Assembly: GCA_964036275.1 (NCBI GenBank)
Contig: OZ038435.1
Location: forward strand, 15,713,920-15,777,919
Origin: Litoditis marina
Lineage: Eukaryota; Nematoda; Chromadorea; Rhabditida; Rhabditidae
Direction of reading: 5' to 3'
DNA: 64,000 bases
Every line of letters begins with the position of its first letter. Position 1 is the first letter of the stretch. The notes beneath the pieces are model-generated. The model was not told the origin of the DNA. It searched no databases and worked only from the letters and a program-made list of their open reading frames with translations. The position numbers and the translations under genes were made by a program. Shown piece after piece: positions 49,904 to 60,069 of this stretch.

Positions 49904-50886
49904 GGAGTTTCTCTTCTTTTTACGTTTTGTCAGTAGTTTCATGTGTTACACCACGTGACTCTGGGTTTTTACGTCTGGCACGTGGTTACAAGTAAATAGG
50001 GGTTTTCGATCACTTTCTACGATTAAAATGAAGTTGTAGTGAAATATTCCGAATTTCGGTCCATATACCGTTTGTATCTGATCAAAATAGGTCACGTGAG
50101 TGTTTACAGTTGAACCAGCTATTTTCTGAGATCTGTTTTTGTTTATTACTCGTCTGTCTCTTTTTTCGCCTACCTCCATTTTTGAGCTCAATACTAGTAA
50201 TACCGTAGAGTGAACAGTCTTCCCCTCCTATTCTTTGTTTGTAAGCTAACCTATTATCATGTCAGGTTACTTGTAAAAGCATGTGGAATTTAGAGTTGAG
50301 TCGTATAGAGTTTTTTTGAAGTTTACTTTATCGATACAATACGTGTTATACAGATTTTATCATCTTTGAATGCGAGTGTTATTGTTTCTAGATATGTAAG
50401 GGTATTTAATTTTACTTGTTTTTTTGACAGTCGAGTCATTGTTCAACTATTTCAACTATGGGTTGTCTCGAAATGCGGTTGTTTTCTGTAACCTCGGTTT
50501 GTTGTAGATTTAGTAGCAATTGCCTTTTTTTCAGAATCTTTCATGAATGTTTTGGGAAATGTTTTGTTGTGAAGATATATGATTTATATCCAAAATGTGT
50601 GCGTCGAAATTTGTTCATGGTAATCCTTCAAATGACCTAGTTACCCCAGTTGGTAAGAAATCCTTATGTTTGGTCATTAAGTTTTGCTATCACGCTAAGG
50701 TTTCCGTTGCGGGGGGAATGTATCGATAGACTCAACCTCAAACACCCGCTACGCCGTAGGAAATACCATGCAGCGAACAACCAATACGTAACTAGAGGTG
50801 TAACTGGATTGTAAAGAGTGTGAAATACGAACATAGAGCTTTCATTCTATCTTAATAGTTAACCAGCGTTCCGAAGTGCCGTAAAA
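49904..50886. other. Intergenic region 3' of G2
   Basis: Nearly 1 kb of AT-rich sequence after the G2 stop. I see no exon, repeat or RNA gene here. Confidence 0.5.
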
Positions 50887-51014
50887 GTGCCTTATCAAGT
50901 TGTGATTTACACTCTAGTAAAGGTGAACTCCAATGTTCTCGACCAGAGTGCGTATGCTAGAAGATCCCGGCACCTTCATCCCATCCTGCGAACTCCTTCA
51001 TTAATGAATCCGCT

Positions 51015-51073
51015 TGAAACTTCGGAAGATTACTGTAGAAAGTTATCGATGGGTGAAACGAACTATATCCCGC
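51015..51073 (+). mobile_element. Fragment of an inverted-repeat element (TATAGTYTGTTYCACC family)
   Basis: GGAAGATTACTGTAGAAAG followed by TCGATGGGTGAAACGAACTATA closely matches the right end of the element at 53697-53932 (GGATTACTGTAGGAG then TCGATTGGTGAAACAGACTATA). The left end was not found, so it is probably a remnant. Confidence 0.5.
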
Positions 51074-51098
51074 TTCGCATTACTACTTCGCGTGACTT

Positions 51099-51335
51099 TT
51101 GTCTCGGCGGGATGTTAGAGCGGAGAACGGAGAAACAAGGTGGTTCGTTTCAAATCCGAATCAAATTTGGGCTGACAAAAGTGGAAACGAAACATTCCAA
51201 CTTATTAATGCTTATAAGTTCCGGGAAGTATTGGTTCGATTTTTGTTTGAGAAGAAATTTTCCAGAGAAATTGAGAAATACCGTGTTCGAAGAGACACAG
51301 ATTGGAACAGAAAGACGGCGATATTTTCACATTGA
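51099..51335 (+). CDS. Possible 3'-terminal coding exon or gene relic
   Basis: The frame ending with TGA at 51333-51335 encodes a charged, well-mixed sequence (RWFVSNPNQIWADKSGN, VLVRFLFEKKFSREIEKY, RDTDWNRKTAIFSH). Two AATAAA signals follow 30-40 bases after the stop (51365 and 51375), which is where a nematode 3' end would be. There is no ATG and no good acceptor; GATGTTAG at about 51117 is the only nearby AG with any claim. An overlapping 152-codon frame runs through the transposon fragment and is less convincing. Could be a terminal exon of a disrupted gene. Unrecognised. Confidence 0.3.
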   Translation: MSRRDVRAENGETRWFVSNPNQIWADKSGNETFQLINAYKFREVLVRFLFEKKFSREIEKYRVRRDTDWNRKTAIFSH

Positions 51336-51835
51336 GTTTTACTAGTACAACTAAATTGACTTGAAATAAATTTAAATAAAGAGGTTGTTTTTAGAAGTCT
51401 ACAACGTTACGGGCTGTAATCCTATTATACTTATTGGCTACAGAGTCCAAGTTGCAACTAGATACAGAGGGATTAGAATAAGAAAAAGAAAGAAAAGAGA
51501 GAAATTTATTTGCATAATCTGTTGGGCTACACAGGTACAAACAAACAAACCAGAGTAAGTTTTCTCACAAACCGCGGTAAACTCCTACGTTTTCGGGATC
51601 AAACGATGGTTACAGAACCTAACAAGTATGTTGCCAAACAAAAGTTGTTTTTACAGGAAAACCATCTTGTTGAAACAGTGCAGTACAGGTAAACGGTCGA
51701 CAAACCCTGTATATAAAGAGGTGGTCGAGGTGTTTTCTGATATTTCTACCTGACTACCTGTCCTGTGGTTTTTCTACTTCTTCAATCGAGATTGGTTCAG
51801 TACATCTATTACTATGGTACGTTGAACAACAACAA
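51336..51835. other. Intergenic region with poly(A) signals
   Basis: Contains AATAAA at 51365 and 51375, then AT-rich sequence with an AAGAAAAAGAAAG run. No gene seen. Confidence 0.45.
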
Positions 51836-52140
51836 CGCTTCGGTCCTTTAAACTGCAATACATTTTTCAATTGCAGTTTAAAGGACTGTTGACACGGGAA
51901 ACTTAAAGAAGGACGATTATGTGGACCAATCTCAACGCTCCGGTCCTTTAAACTGCAATACATTTTTCAATTGCAGTTTAAAGGACTGTTGACACGGGAA
52001 ACTTAAAGAAGGACGATTATGTGGACCAATCTCAACGCTCCGGTCCTTTAAACTGCAATACATTTTTCAATTTCAGTTCAAAGGACCGAAGCTTTGGGAG
52101 TGGTCCAAATAATCTTCCTACTTTCATTCCCTTTAGTTGA
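51836..52140. repeat. Tandem hairpin repeat, 100-bp period
   Basis: CGGTCCTTTAAACTGCAATA begins at 51841, 51941 and 52041, an exact 100-bp period. Each unit contains a strong stem: GGTCCTTTAAACTGCAA pairs with TTGCAGTTTAAAGGAC across a short ATACATTTTTCAA loop. Linkers carry GAAGGACGATTATGTGGACC. The third unit is slightly degenerate (TTTCAGTTCAAAGGACC). Same family as 10378-10498 and 52806-52940. Confidence 0.9.
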
Positions 52141-52299
52141 AGAGTTGGTTCTTTTTTTATAGCAAAGTTATAGGATAGATGTAACTCGTTTTCGTTGTTT
52201 TGTATTTTGATCCCCCAGTCACCTTTCGGATGAAACTAGTGAGTTGTGAAGTAGAATCTATTTTTCTTGCGTTGTAGTTTGATCAAGATATAGTTCACA

Positions 52300-52506
52300 C
52301 CATTCCTACTGAGACTCCTACAGTAACCTTACAAACTTTCCGAAGGCTGTCGTGAAGCTCATAATAGAGTTCATGGAAAATGCTCTCGTATATTTGGTCT
52401 ACCTGAAAAGGAGAGTGAGGCACGAGAATCCTCAACTTCTCCAAAGTGAGTGAGCAAAACGGCTTGGAAGTTTCGAAGTCTTACTGAGGAGTCTCAGTAG
52501 GAATGG
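52300..52506. mobile_element. MITE with CCATTCCTACTGAGACTCCT ends
   Basis: About 207 bp bounded by inverted repeats: CCATTCCTACTGAGACTCCT then ACAGTAA on the left, TTACTG then AGGAGTCTCAGTAGGAATGG on the right. No coding capacity. Fragments with the same words lie in TMa introns near 10828 and 12355. Confidence 0.75.
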
Positions 52507-52654
52507 AAAAGGCTATACACTGTATGGGTTTGCTTTGGGAAAAATGCTGTTTATATCGCTGAAAAGTTGTCAAAAGCTTTCCTACGTACTTAATGTTTCA
52601 GAATATGGTTGTTGTACTCATGGTCTACATAAAATAAAAATATATAAAATTATC

Positions 52655-52680
52655 TCATATTTCAGATTCCCACATTTTTC
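52655..52680 (+). promoter_or_regulatory. Probable trans-splice acceptor and short 5' UTR of TMa copy 3
   Basis: CATATTTCAG ends at 52665, followed by 15 nt and the ATG at 52681. A TTTCAG this close to a start codon is typical of nematode spliced-leader acceptors. It could instead be a cis acceptor for an unseen upstream exon. Confidence 0.5.
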
Positions 52681-52805
52681 ATGATATCGATACTTTTATT
52701 GTCGTCTACATATGCCAACGAGTGTGTAATCAGTGGTGTTTACTATGAGTTCAAACATCCAGACAGTCACGTGGTCCTGGTGCCGGAAAAGCAGAAATTG
52801 CAGGT

Positions 52806-52940
52806 CAGCCGTTTAAGGAAGGACGACTATGCGGTCCAAGCCCAACGTTTCAGGCCTTTAAACTGCAATACATTTTTCAATTGCAGTTTAAAGGACCAGT
52901 ACCTCGGAATTGGTCCACATAATCGTCCTGCTTTAAGTTG
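52806..52940. mobile_element. Palindromic element in TMa intron 1 (copy 3)
   Basis: GTTTAAGGAAGGACGACTAT and GCGGTCC on the left mirror GGTCCACATAATCGTCC and TGCTTTAAG on the right; the centre is the CCTTTAAACTGCAATA hairpin. It begins within a few bases of the exon 1 donor (GTCAGCC at 52804), so insertion close to a splice site was tolerated or shaped the donor. Confidence 0.75.
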
Positions 52941-53696
52941 GTTTTTGAAGTCATTAGTCGAATACTAATACATGTATGTACACGGGTTTTTTCAAACCTC
53001 TTGCTTCTTGTGCGATGCGAGCGAGAAAAGACCAATAATATTCAGCAAAAAACATCCGAATCATCCGGAGAAAAAAATTCGAAAAGTAAATGAACTATCA
53101 TCTTCTGTCCTTACACTGTTAACTGGCGATATTAATAAACGTTGTGATTGGTTCGGTCGTTTGTTGTCTTGGTTGATGAAATGAAGCAGATATAATCAAT
53201 AATTTTACTTTTATAGATATTATGAATTCGTCTTAGTTAATTTATGTAGTAACATTATTCTAGTGAGCTTCGTTTTGGTTCAGTTTCTGTTTATTAAATG
53301 TTTCAAGGAAGTTGGAAACAAAAGTTGTGGTTTTCTGGTAACTGGGCAACTCAAAAATGAAAATTCAAATATAGATGTGGTATACATTGCAGTTGACGTA
53401 GAAACTGACCAACAGGTTGGTTTTTGTTTCGAGTATTTTTTCAAAGTTTTACGGCATATTATATTAGTTCTTTTCGTTCATATAGTTACACAACCACACA
53501 CAATTCACACGAACCGTAGAAGGATCCAAGATGAGTAGATATATACCTCAGCCTCCGACTATAACCGCATCGTCGAGATTCGGAGGCGAAACACTGCACT
53601 AATTTAACCAGAAACACTCTACTTATCCCACTTCAACAACATGACTTCTTCTTTTCTTTCATTTCAACGAAGAATATATCAACATTGTGTATAGTT

Positions 53697-53932
53697 TGTT
53701 CCACCCACTTATAACCTTCTACAGTAATCTGTTATCTCTTCCAGGTCAAAGTTTACTATATTAGCGTATTCAGAAGTCCTCAAAATGTTGATAGTGTCTT
53801 CTGCATGTTTACTACTACTGACTCTGAAAATTTAAAACCAAATTAATGACTTTTTCATTAGAAAACACCCCCTTGAATAATTGAAGGATTACTGTAGGAG
53901 TACATCGATTGGTGAAACAGACTATAATGCAA
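53697..53932. mobile_element. MITE, TIR TATAGTYTGTTYCACC, in TMa intron 2 (copy 3)
   Basis: About 236 bp absent from U1/U2, where CATTGTGTA runs straight into ATGCAATTTACC. Imperfect inverted ends (TAGTTTGTTCCACCCA and TGGTGAAACAGACTATA) and a TA at both ends suggest a Tc1/mariner-type non-autonomous element. No open frame. Confidence 0.7.
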
Positions 53933-54230
53933 TTTACCTTTTTTCATATACCTATTATCTCAACATATAAGAGGCATCCATTTAAATAGTTTTTCAAAAT
54001 TCAACTATAATGCAAATCTGGTCAATTTTTTAATTATTGCCGAGAAACCTAGAATATAGTCATTTTCTGGTTCCGTTTCGCAGACTTTATCGTCCAAATA
54101 AATGTCGAGGGTCAATTTATTTCTTAAAGTCTGACAACGGTCATTATTTTACACATTACTTTTGACATTCGTCAGTTACTTGCATACTGAAACTGACCAC
54201 TGTCAAAAGTGTATTTGCAAACCACCTGTC

Positions 54231-54299
54231 TCAGCCGGGACTCGAACCTGACCCCGTCAGTTCAAAATCGCAAGCGCTAACCACTACACTACAGCGGCT
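54231..54299 (-). repeat. tRNA-like sequence
   Basis: Minus strand has TAGTGTAGTGG (A box) and GGTTCGAGTCC (B box), with GTAGTGGTTAGCGCTTGCG resembling a D arm. Acceptor ends pair only over about four bases (AGCC/GGCT). Treated as tRNA-derived. Confidence 0.5.
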
Positions 54300-54426
54300 A
54301 ACGAGAAGGTGCGCGCGTTTCTGTAAGTCATGCCGGGAGCACGATCAACAGTTAGTCTGGACTTCTTGCCTTCTTGCCGGGAAAACTAAATTATAAAAGT
54401 TCATTTCGTTTTTATTGGTCAATTTC

Positions 54427-54672
54427 ATAAGTAACCGGGTTTCTTGATAACCTTACCGGTTTTTGGTAATATTTCAGGTTACCACATAGGTAACCGGTTG
54501 GTAACCTGAAACTTTATTTTGGTTACTGTACAAATAAGCGGTAAAACCACAATGAAAAAATGACAGGTAACCGGTTTCTCATTTCAGGTTACCACGCGGT
54601 TATCTACTGAGGTAACCTAAAGATTAGTTTACTAAAAACTGGTAAGGGTACCAAATAAACCCGGTTACTTAT
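54427..54672. mobile_element. Palindromic MITE, TIR ATAAGTAACCGGGTTT
   Basis: About 246 bp. ATAAGTAACCGGGTTT on the left mirrors AAACCCGGTTACTTAT on the right, and the interior repeats GGTAACC/GGTTACC and CATTTCAGGTTACCAC motifs in both orientations. Nested in the transposon at 53970-55107. Confidence 0.75.
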
Positions 54673-54787
54673 TTGATTCATCGTTCTCATTACTTTTCAT
54701 TATTTAAATTTGTCTCGTTATATTTAAGCGATCAGTGCGATTGTGCTGGCGCATGTTATATCCGCGACAGTCGATGCCCTAACTATT

Positions 54788-54859
54788 GGCCCTGTAGCGC
54801 AGTGGCAGTGTGTCTGCCTTTTGCCCTGGCGCCCGCAGGTTCGATCCCGCGAACATTCT
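54788..54859 (+). repeat. tRNA-like sequence
   Basis: TAGCGCAGTGG (A box) and GGTTCGATCCC (B box) in order, with GCCCTG at the start. The arms do not form a full cloverleaf by eye. Likely tRNA-derived, though a diverged tRNA cannot be excluded. Confidence 0.45.
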
Positions 54860-55238
54860 GACAGTTGTCAGAATTACACAGAATGAGCAAGGCAATTCAT
54901 TGACGAATGCCAAAAAAAACCAGAATATTAATTGACCGGCGTCAAAAAGCCCGTTTTCACTTCTGACAGTTGTCAGTAAGTTTTCTGACTAGAAACCGAA
55001 GATGTGGTCAGAATTGTGCAAAATTTAATGGAAACATGCTCCATAAGAAAAAGACCAGATTTGCATAATATTTGAATTTTTAAAAACTATTTAAATGGAC
55101 TCCTCTTATATTGCTTGTTTTCTGATACGTGGGTGAGCTTTTTTACCAGCTAATACAGTGTACGTACGTCGTAAATACACCGTATTATTGCGCAGTTGCA
55201 GTTTTTTTTTGCGTTCTGTAGTACAATTTGTGTTTTTT

Positions 55239-55292
55239 CATGAATAGTTAACTTTCATGAATAGTTAACTTTCATGAATAGTTAACTTTCAG
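55239..55292 (+). repeat. 17-bp tandem repeat, three units
   Basis: TCATGAATAGTTAACTT is repeated three times in U3; U1 and U2 have a single diverged unit (TCATGAATATAGTTAACAT). Recent local expansion in intron 2. Confidence 0.85.
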
Positions 55293-55561
55293 TGTGTTTT
55301 GTGGCACCAGAGTAACCAAACTCCGGACCTGCTCACCATCTTAAAAAACGAGAAGGTTACAATCCGGTCTTTTTGGGACTTTATTTGTGAAATGAACCTA
55401 TTAATATTGAAGTGAAAAAAGATCGGAAATAATGTCTGTCTAGGAAAAACTGTCGTTTTGTTCGATTTGGGAAGACCAGGCTGTTTGTGTTTGCTCGTTT
55501 TTCGGATGCAACTCGGTCACCGGCGTACTTTATGTGAGTTTTTGGATATGAAGTTTCTCTG

Positions 55562-55682
55562 TTTAAAGGGATTATGTGGACCAATCCCGTGTCAACGGTC
55601 CTTTAAACTGCAATTAAAATATGTATTGAGGTGTAAAGGACTGAAGCGTTGCGATTGGACCACATAGTCGTGCTTCTTTAAT
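55562..55682. mobile_element. Palindromic MITE-like element, copy in U3
   Basis: Same element as 10378-10498, at the same position of TMa intron 2, so it predates the duplications. Confidence 0.65.
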
Positions 55683-57710
55683 TTATGTTCATTTTCTCGA
55701 ATATAGGGCGGATCGAGTGGGTTATCTGCGCATGGGAACCTCATCGGCGCGTATCTTCTACCTCACTTTATATTGGGATACTATTGGAAAGAATGACAGG
55801 AAAGAGGGAGGGAGAGAGGACTAGAGAGAGAAAGAGAAGAGAGAGTTGATAAGATACTTTTCACATGAGCCCAACAAAGTTTTGGTGAAGTTTGTGAAAG
55901 TCTTCACGTATTGTTTAGGAGACGCTGATTGAGTCACTTTTCTTCGAAGGAAAAGTCAAAGGTTACGATTATTCCCTTTCTACGTGAGTGTATATGGTGC
56001 CTGTCATTCCTACTGAGTTCCTTACAGTACACATTCAAAATTACCTATGACTGTTTTTTAATGCAAACTCAAGGATTGTCGAAAATGTTGTAGAATACCT
56101 TTATGTAATAGAGAATCAGAATTGAATTCGAAAGTACTTTGGTGTCAAACTTGCAGAGTTTGCAATATTAAAGGTGCAGAAAATACTATCGAAGGTTTGA
56201 GAAAATCCAAAAACGTGCCAGCATACCAAATGTTGACCCGGAATTTTGGACATGTAGAGGGTTGTAAATGGATAGAACCAACTGTACTATACCGAACCAA
56301 AAATATACATTGCACATTGGTTTAGCCCGCTGGTTTTGTATAATTTGATCCCGTCGGTCGAAGTCGTGGAAACATTTAATTCTTCACATTCTAGAATTTC
56401 ACCTCATTCAAGTTCAATTCAAGTCATTTCCATTGTAATAATAGAACTCAACTTTCAGCTATATTGAACCCACTTCCATGAAAAAGCGAACATGGGTTGA
56501 TCATATGCTGAAAAAGGTCCGCAACTACTATATACAAAGAGGTGAGTGAAATTAACAGGTACGCACAGAGCGTTTTGTGCACGTGTAGTTCAAGCGAAAT
56601 TCACGACGTAGTGCTCCATGTTTATTTAATTTTGATTCATTGAGATTAACCTCTGGTTCATTGTTGCCGAACCAAACTCAAACCGATTCAACCCAAACTC
56701 CCAAACCAATTCATTCGATGCATAACCAAACCGCCACAAAATCGAACCAAACCAAATGAATTACTTCCACATATTTGGCTCATATCATTGTTTGCCCAAA
56801 CTCGGTTTGCCTCGGGGACCAACCATCTGGTTGAGTCGGTTTGATTTTAGTTCAGGATCCGTGCGTCGGGGAACAATATTATGTTCTCCTTCAGTGGCCG
56901 TATGCACCAATGTTTTTGGTAGTGTTCGTGGGAACGTGGAATAGTGGAACGTTCTTGATGGAAACGCTTTGTTATGCACGAATCGATGTGAACGTTTCCA
57001 TTGTTGCAGAAGTTCTGAACTTATTACCGAATAAATTGTTCCAATAAAAGAGGTTCATTTCTATTCAGCCTTTTTTCAGCAAGAGACGCCCCGTCATCCA
57101 CACATCTCATCGATGTAAAAAGTGTCAATAGGCATCGCGACCTAACTCCGTGGTACGTTTAGGGGTTTAGGACCCCGACAACTTCTTGCCAATTAGCAAG
57201 CCACTCTTGTAGCGGCCTCGGCGAGAGAGCGTGCAGGTCAGAGAGACGTAGACTCTCTCAGTCCGTCCGCGGCCTCATTGACTCTCTTGCTTTTGAAGCT
57301 TGCAAATCGCAGAAAATTATATTTGTCGGTTGGAAAAAGTCGAGGTGTACGGTATAACTCAAGTTCTGCTGTGTAAGAACACATGTATACGATTAGTCCA
57401 CAACGTTCACATAGGCTCGGTTGGAAATTCGGTTACCGTCCGCGCCTCCTGAACTTTTGGACCCGGTTCAAGTCTCACATGGGGCGGATATTTTTTAAGT
57501 TCGGCTCGCACTATAAACTATATATCTATCACATCTTGCGTAAGCGCAGAAATCCTACCGAGAGTCCTACAGTACTCATCTCTAATACAGGGAGTGGCAA
57601 ACCCTGTTATAGTCAGATTCCGATACATGGTACCATTAGCGACCGAAAAGTGACGGGAGAAAACTATACAAGCGACGAGAGGAGAACGCTGTTGGTCAAT
57701 TGCACAGTCA

Positions 57711-57942
57711 TTACTGTTACTGTTTTGGCTATATTTTTGGCTAATATTCAACAGATTTGTCACAATTGTCACGTAGTTTGTGTTTGTATATTGCTCGTCG
57801 TGCGACTGATATTGATTTGGCCCCAATGCAAGTTTGCTAATCAGACATCAACCTATGTATTCATTTCTCTTCATGTATGTTTTTTTCTCATTTAGCGCGC
57901 CTCGAGCGTATTAAATAAATAAATAAATAAATAAATAAGTCA
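57711..57942 (+). mobile_element. Retroposon-like insertion with (AAAT)n tail in TMa exon 5
   Basis: 232 bp absent from U1/U2. The duplicated target AGTCA (57706-57710 and 57938-57942) flanks it, and the 3' end is a run of TAAA/AAAT units after GCGCGCCTCGAGCGTATT. A simple-repeat tail with a short target duplication and no 5' inverted repeat is typical of a 5'-truncated non-LTR element or SINE. The open frame through it carries no recognisable domain. Confidence 0.75.
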
Positions 57943-58433
57943 CGTGAAACTTGTTGTATAGTATTCAAGGTTTTTCTGTACAAGCTTCCATTTCAGGCTT
58001 TTCCCCTCCGAAACCAGGGTAATAGAGCTAAAACAGCGAGCCAACCAGCCTGCCCCAACTTCGACTTCTACGACTACCTATACTGAAATCCCAATAACAT
58101 TGGCGAAAAAGAAAGAAGAAGTCCTACAAAATTCGCCAGATTTCTGGACGAAAGCTTCTTTCGCCATGAATTTGGCGCTATTTCTCATCATAGTTGCTAT
58201 CCTGGTGTTTTTCGTGGTCGCCATCATTTGTTACCGCAATAAAGGCAAAAGAACTTCGGAAGCCGGAAGGGTCAGTTGCTAGAGAATCTTCGTTGTAGTT
58301 TGAACTCGTCAAGTAATAGTTTGATCTCAAGTTGGGGGAAAAATTGTAGAAGTTGCAAGACTCAGTTGCTAGTAAAACATATAGGAGGGACTCAATCTTT
58401 GTTGTATAGTAAGTGCCAAATTTTTAAATTTCT

Positions 58434-58505
58434 GTCTCTCGCCGGAATCGAACCTGCGAGCAAAAGATTCGTAGCAGGGCGCGAACCACTGCGCTATTAG
58501 AGCGC
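58434..58505 (-). repeat. tRNA-derived repeat, copy in U3
   Basis: Counterpart of 13002-13072 in TMa intron 6 of copy 3; A and B box words are unchanged. Confidence 0.6.
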
Positions 58506-59194
58506 ATCTAACAACGGCAAGCTTCGGAACAGAAGACATGTGTGCGCACACAGCGAAAAGTAAGATATACAGTACCCTGCCGCCTTTCTGTTGGCAACGA
58601 CTATAGCCACCGCGTAACCTTCGAGTACAAACTAAAAGCAGCAGGTATCAAACTACAGAGTACACTAGAGACACAGCGGAATCAAGCAACATAACTTTTT
58701 TACAAATAGTGAACTCAATAGGGCGACGGTAGACGTGTTCAACATTGTTGAATCGTCTTCATTTGACAATATGTGCTCCGCGGTAGATAGAAGATGAAGA
58801 TTACAATTTATCACGTTCAATATTTTGAATGTCGAACCTGCTGAAAATCAAAAGATTTCCGCGACAAAGTCTCCTTCGAAAAGTTCGCTTTTGTGAAGGA
58901 TTTCCGATATTTTTCGAAAGTACTCGAAAAGTTAAAAAAAAAGTATTTTCAGCCTACCACTAACTCGGCCGTTGTCAATAACGCCCAAGCTCAGAGCCCG
59001 ATAAACTTTCCGTCGAGTCCGCACAACGGTCAAACGGTCACTCCACCAGCAGAAATTGACCCGTACCCCGGGCAATTTCCGGCCGGTCCGAAAAACCGAC
59101 TGGAACCGGGTACTTCGGCGCCCAACAAAGGGCAGGGAATGGGCAAAAGCGCCAAGGATCCACCCTCTCTCTATGCGTAGATGATAACATTATT

Positions 59195-59763
59195 GTATAA
59201 AAAAACGATGTAAAGTGAGAGACGATTAGCTTTTGAGATTGAACTGCATGGAATATAGAAAAGGAGGACAATAACTCAAGAGGGAAATGAAAAATGTAAT
59301 CTCGCAATTTTCATGGGTCAAAAACATTTTGTTTTTCAGTGAAAAAAAAACTTTCAGCAAACAATTAGATGAAACGTCCTAATATGATTATCACCATTGA
59401 TTCAAAAATGATAACAGAACAGAGTACACTATAAGTTTCTTGAATATTCATGTAAAGTTAGCATTCTAATAGCCTAAGTTTGCACTTTGTCGTTTCACGT
59501 TTCCGAGTTCTGCTGTGTTTAACATGTTTCACGTGACTGTGCTGACAGTGTAGCTGATTTTTGTTTCAGATACGTTTTCAGTGTAAGCGGACTTTTCTAA
59601 AAGATTTAGCATATATTTTTTGAATCAGTCTGTCAGGATGATCATGAAAATTGCGAGATTAGATTTTTTATTTCCCTCTTGAGTTATTGTCCTCCTTTTC
59701 TATATTCCATGCAGTTCAATCTCAAAAGCTAATCGTCTCTCACTTTACATCGTTTTTTTATAC
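59195..59763. mobile_element. Young MITE with about 122-bp terminal inverted repeats
   Basis: 569 bp. The left end GTATAAAAAAACGATGTAAA and onward is matched almost base for base by the reverse complement of the right end for about 122 bp (differences near ATGAAAAATG versus ATAAAAAATC). TA at both edges (TA|TAAAAAAACG and CGTTTTTTTA|TA) suggests Tc1/mariner-type target duplication. It sits just after the TMa copy 3 stop codon. The centre, 59318-59635, has no coding frame. Near-perfect arms imply recent insertion. Confidence 0.85.
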
Positions 59764-59996
59764 AAATTGTCCTCATTTTCTATATTTCCGAAGGAAATAA
59801 TGAATCAATAGATAGGAAATAATGAGCATCTAATCAATTATTATTAAACTTTTTGCAACGTAACAATGAATACTAAGTTGATTTGCAGAACATAAACTGC
59901 GTTAGAACTCTGGTTAGTAAGCATTCTCTCAGAAACCGTGATCAATCCTTGATTTCGGGCAGCGCACGTGTGGCGCCGTCCATTTTTTCTTCTTTC

Positions 59997-60069
59997 GTGA
60001 CGATTTGGCTCAGTCGGCAGAGCAGCGCACTACAGTCCAGTAGGCCGAGGGTTCGAATCCTTTCACGGA
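59997..60069 (+). repeat. tRNA-like block in 299-bp unit 1
   Basis: TTGGCTCAGTCGGCAGAGCA forms a good D arm (GCTC/GAGC) and GAGGGTTCGAATCCTTT a good T arm; B box GGTTCGAATCC is perfect. The acceptor stem (CGTGA/TCACG) is offset and the anticodon stem does not form well. Sister blocks: 60296-60368 and 60595-60667. Best read as tRNA-derived, possibly still able to bind TFIIIC. Confidence 0.5.

Larger units (their letters stand above)
53970..55107. mobile_element. Non-autonomous DNA transposon (about 1.14 kb) with nested insertions
   Basis: Absent from U1/U2 at CAACATA|TTGC. Inverted ends of about 55 bp: AAGAGGCATCCATTTAAATAG on one side pairs with CTATTTAAATGGACTCCTCTT on the other, continuing through ATGCAAATCTGGTC and GACCAGATTTGCAT. 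TATA at both edges suggests a TA target duplication. Inside are two tRNA-like sequences (54231-54299 minus, 54788-54859 plus), a second palindromic MITE (54427-54672) and repeated CTGACAGTTGTCAG words. No transposase frame remains. Confidence 0.78.
52681..59180 (+). pseudogene. TMa copy 3: seven-exon membrane protein gene, exon 5 interrupted
   Basis: Exons: 52681-52803, 53284-53415, 55919-55983, 56459-56541, 57591 to 57710 (interrupted; donor now at 57944), 57997-58270, 58953-59180. Exon 1 gives a signal peptide (MISILLLSSTYA, cleavage predicted after STYA). Exon 2 has two cysteines around GNKSCGFLVTGQL. Then follow the shared exons: NYT/NCT glycosylation sites, LFPSETR, Thr-rich stalk, membrane helix and a Ser/Pro tail ending PSLYA. 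All junction phases fit, a strong check on the model. A 232-bp insertion with AGTCA target duplication sits 3 bp before the exon 5 donor; read through, it hits TAG near 57893, before the helix. Cryptic donors in the insert could rescue splicing. Differences from copies 1/2 in exons 4-6 are nearly all silent, so coding selection was recent. Function unknown; type I surface protein inferred. Confidence 0.66.

Noticed and set aside
50887..51345. 152-codon plus-strand frame
   Set aside because: Starts at GTG and passes through a MITE remnant; the overlapping frame ending at 51335 is more protein-like.
57383..57895. 170-codon frame in U3
   Set aside because: It joins intron 4, exon 5 and the retroposon-like insert; the unspliced frame is not conserved in U1/U2.
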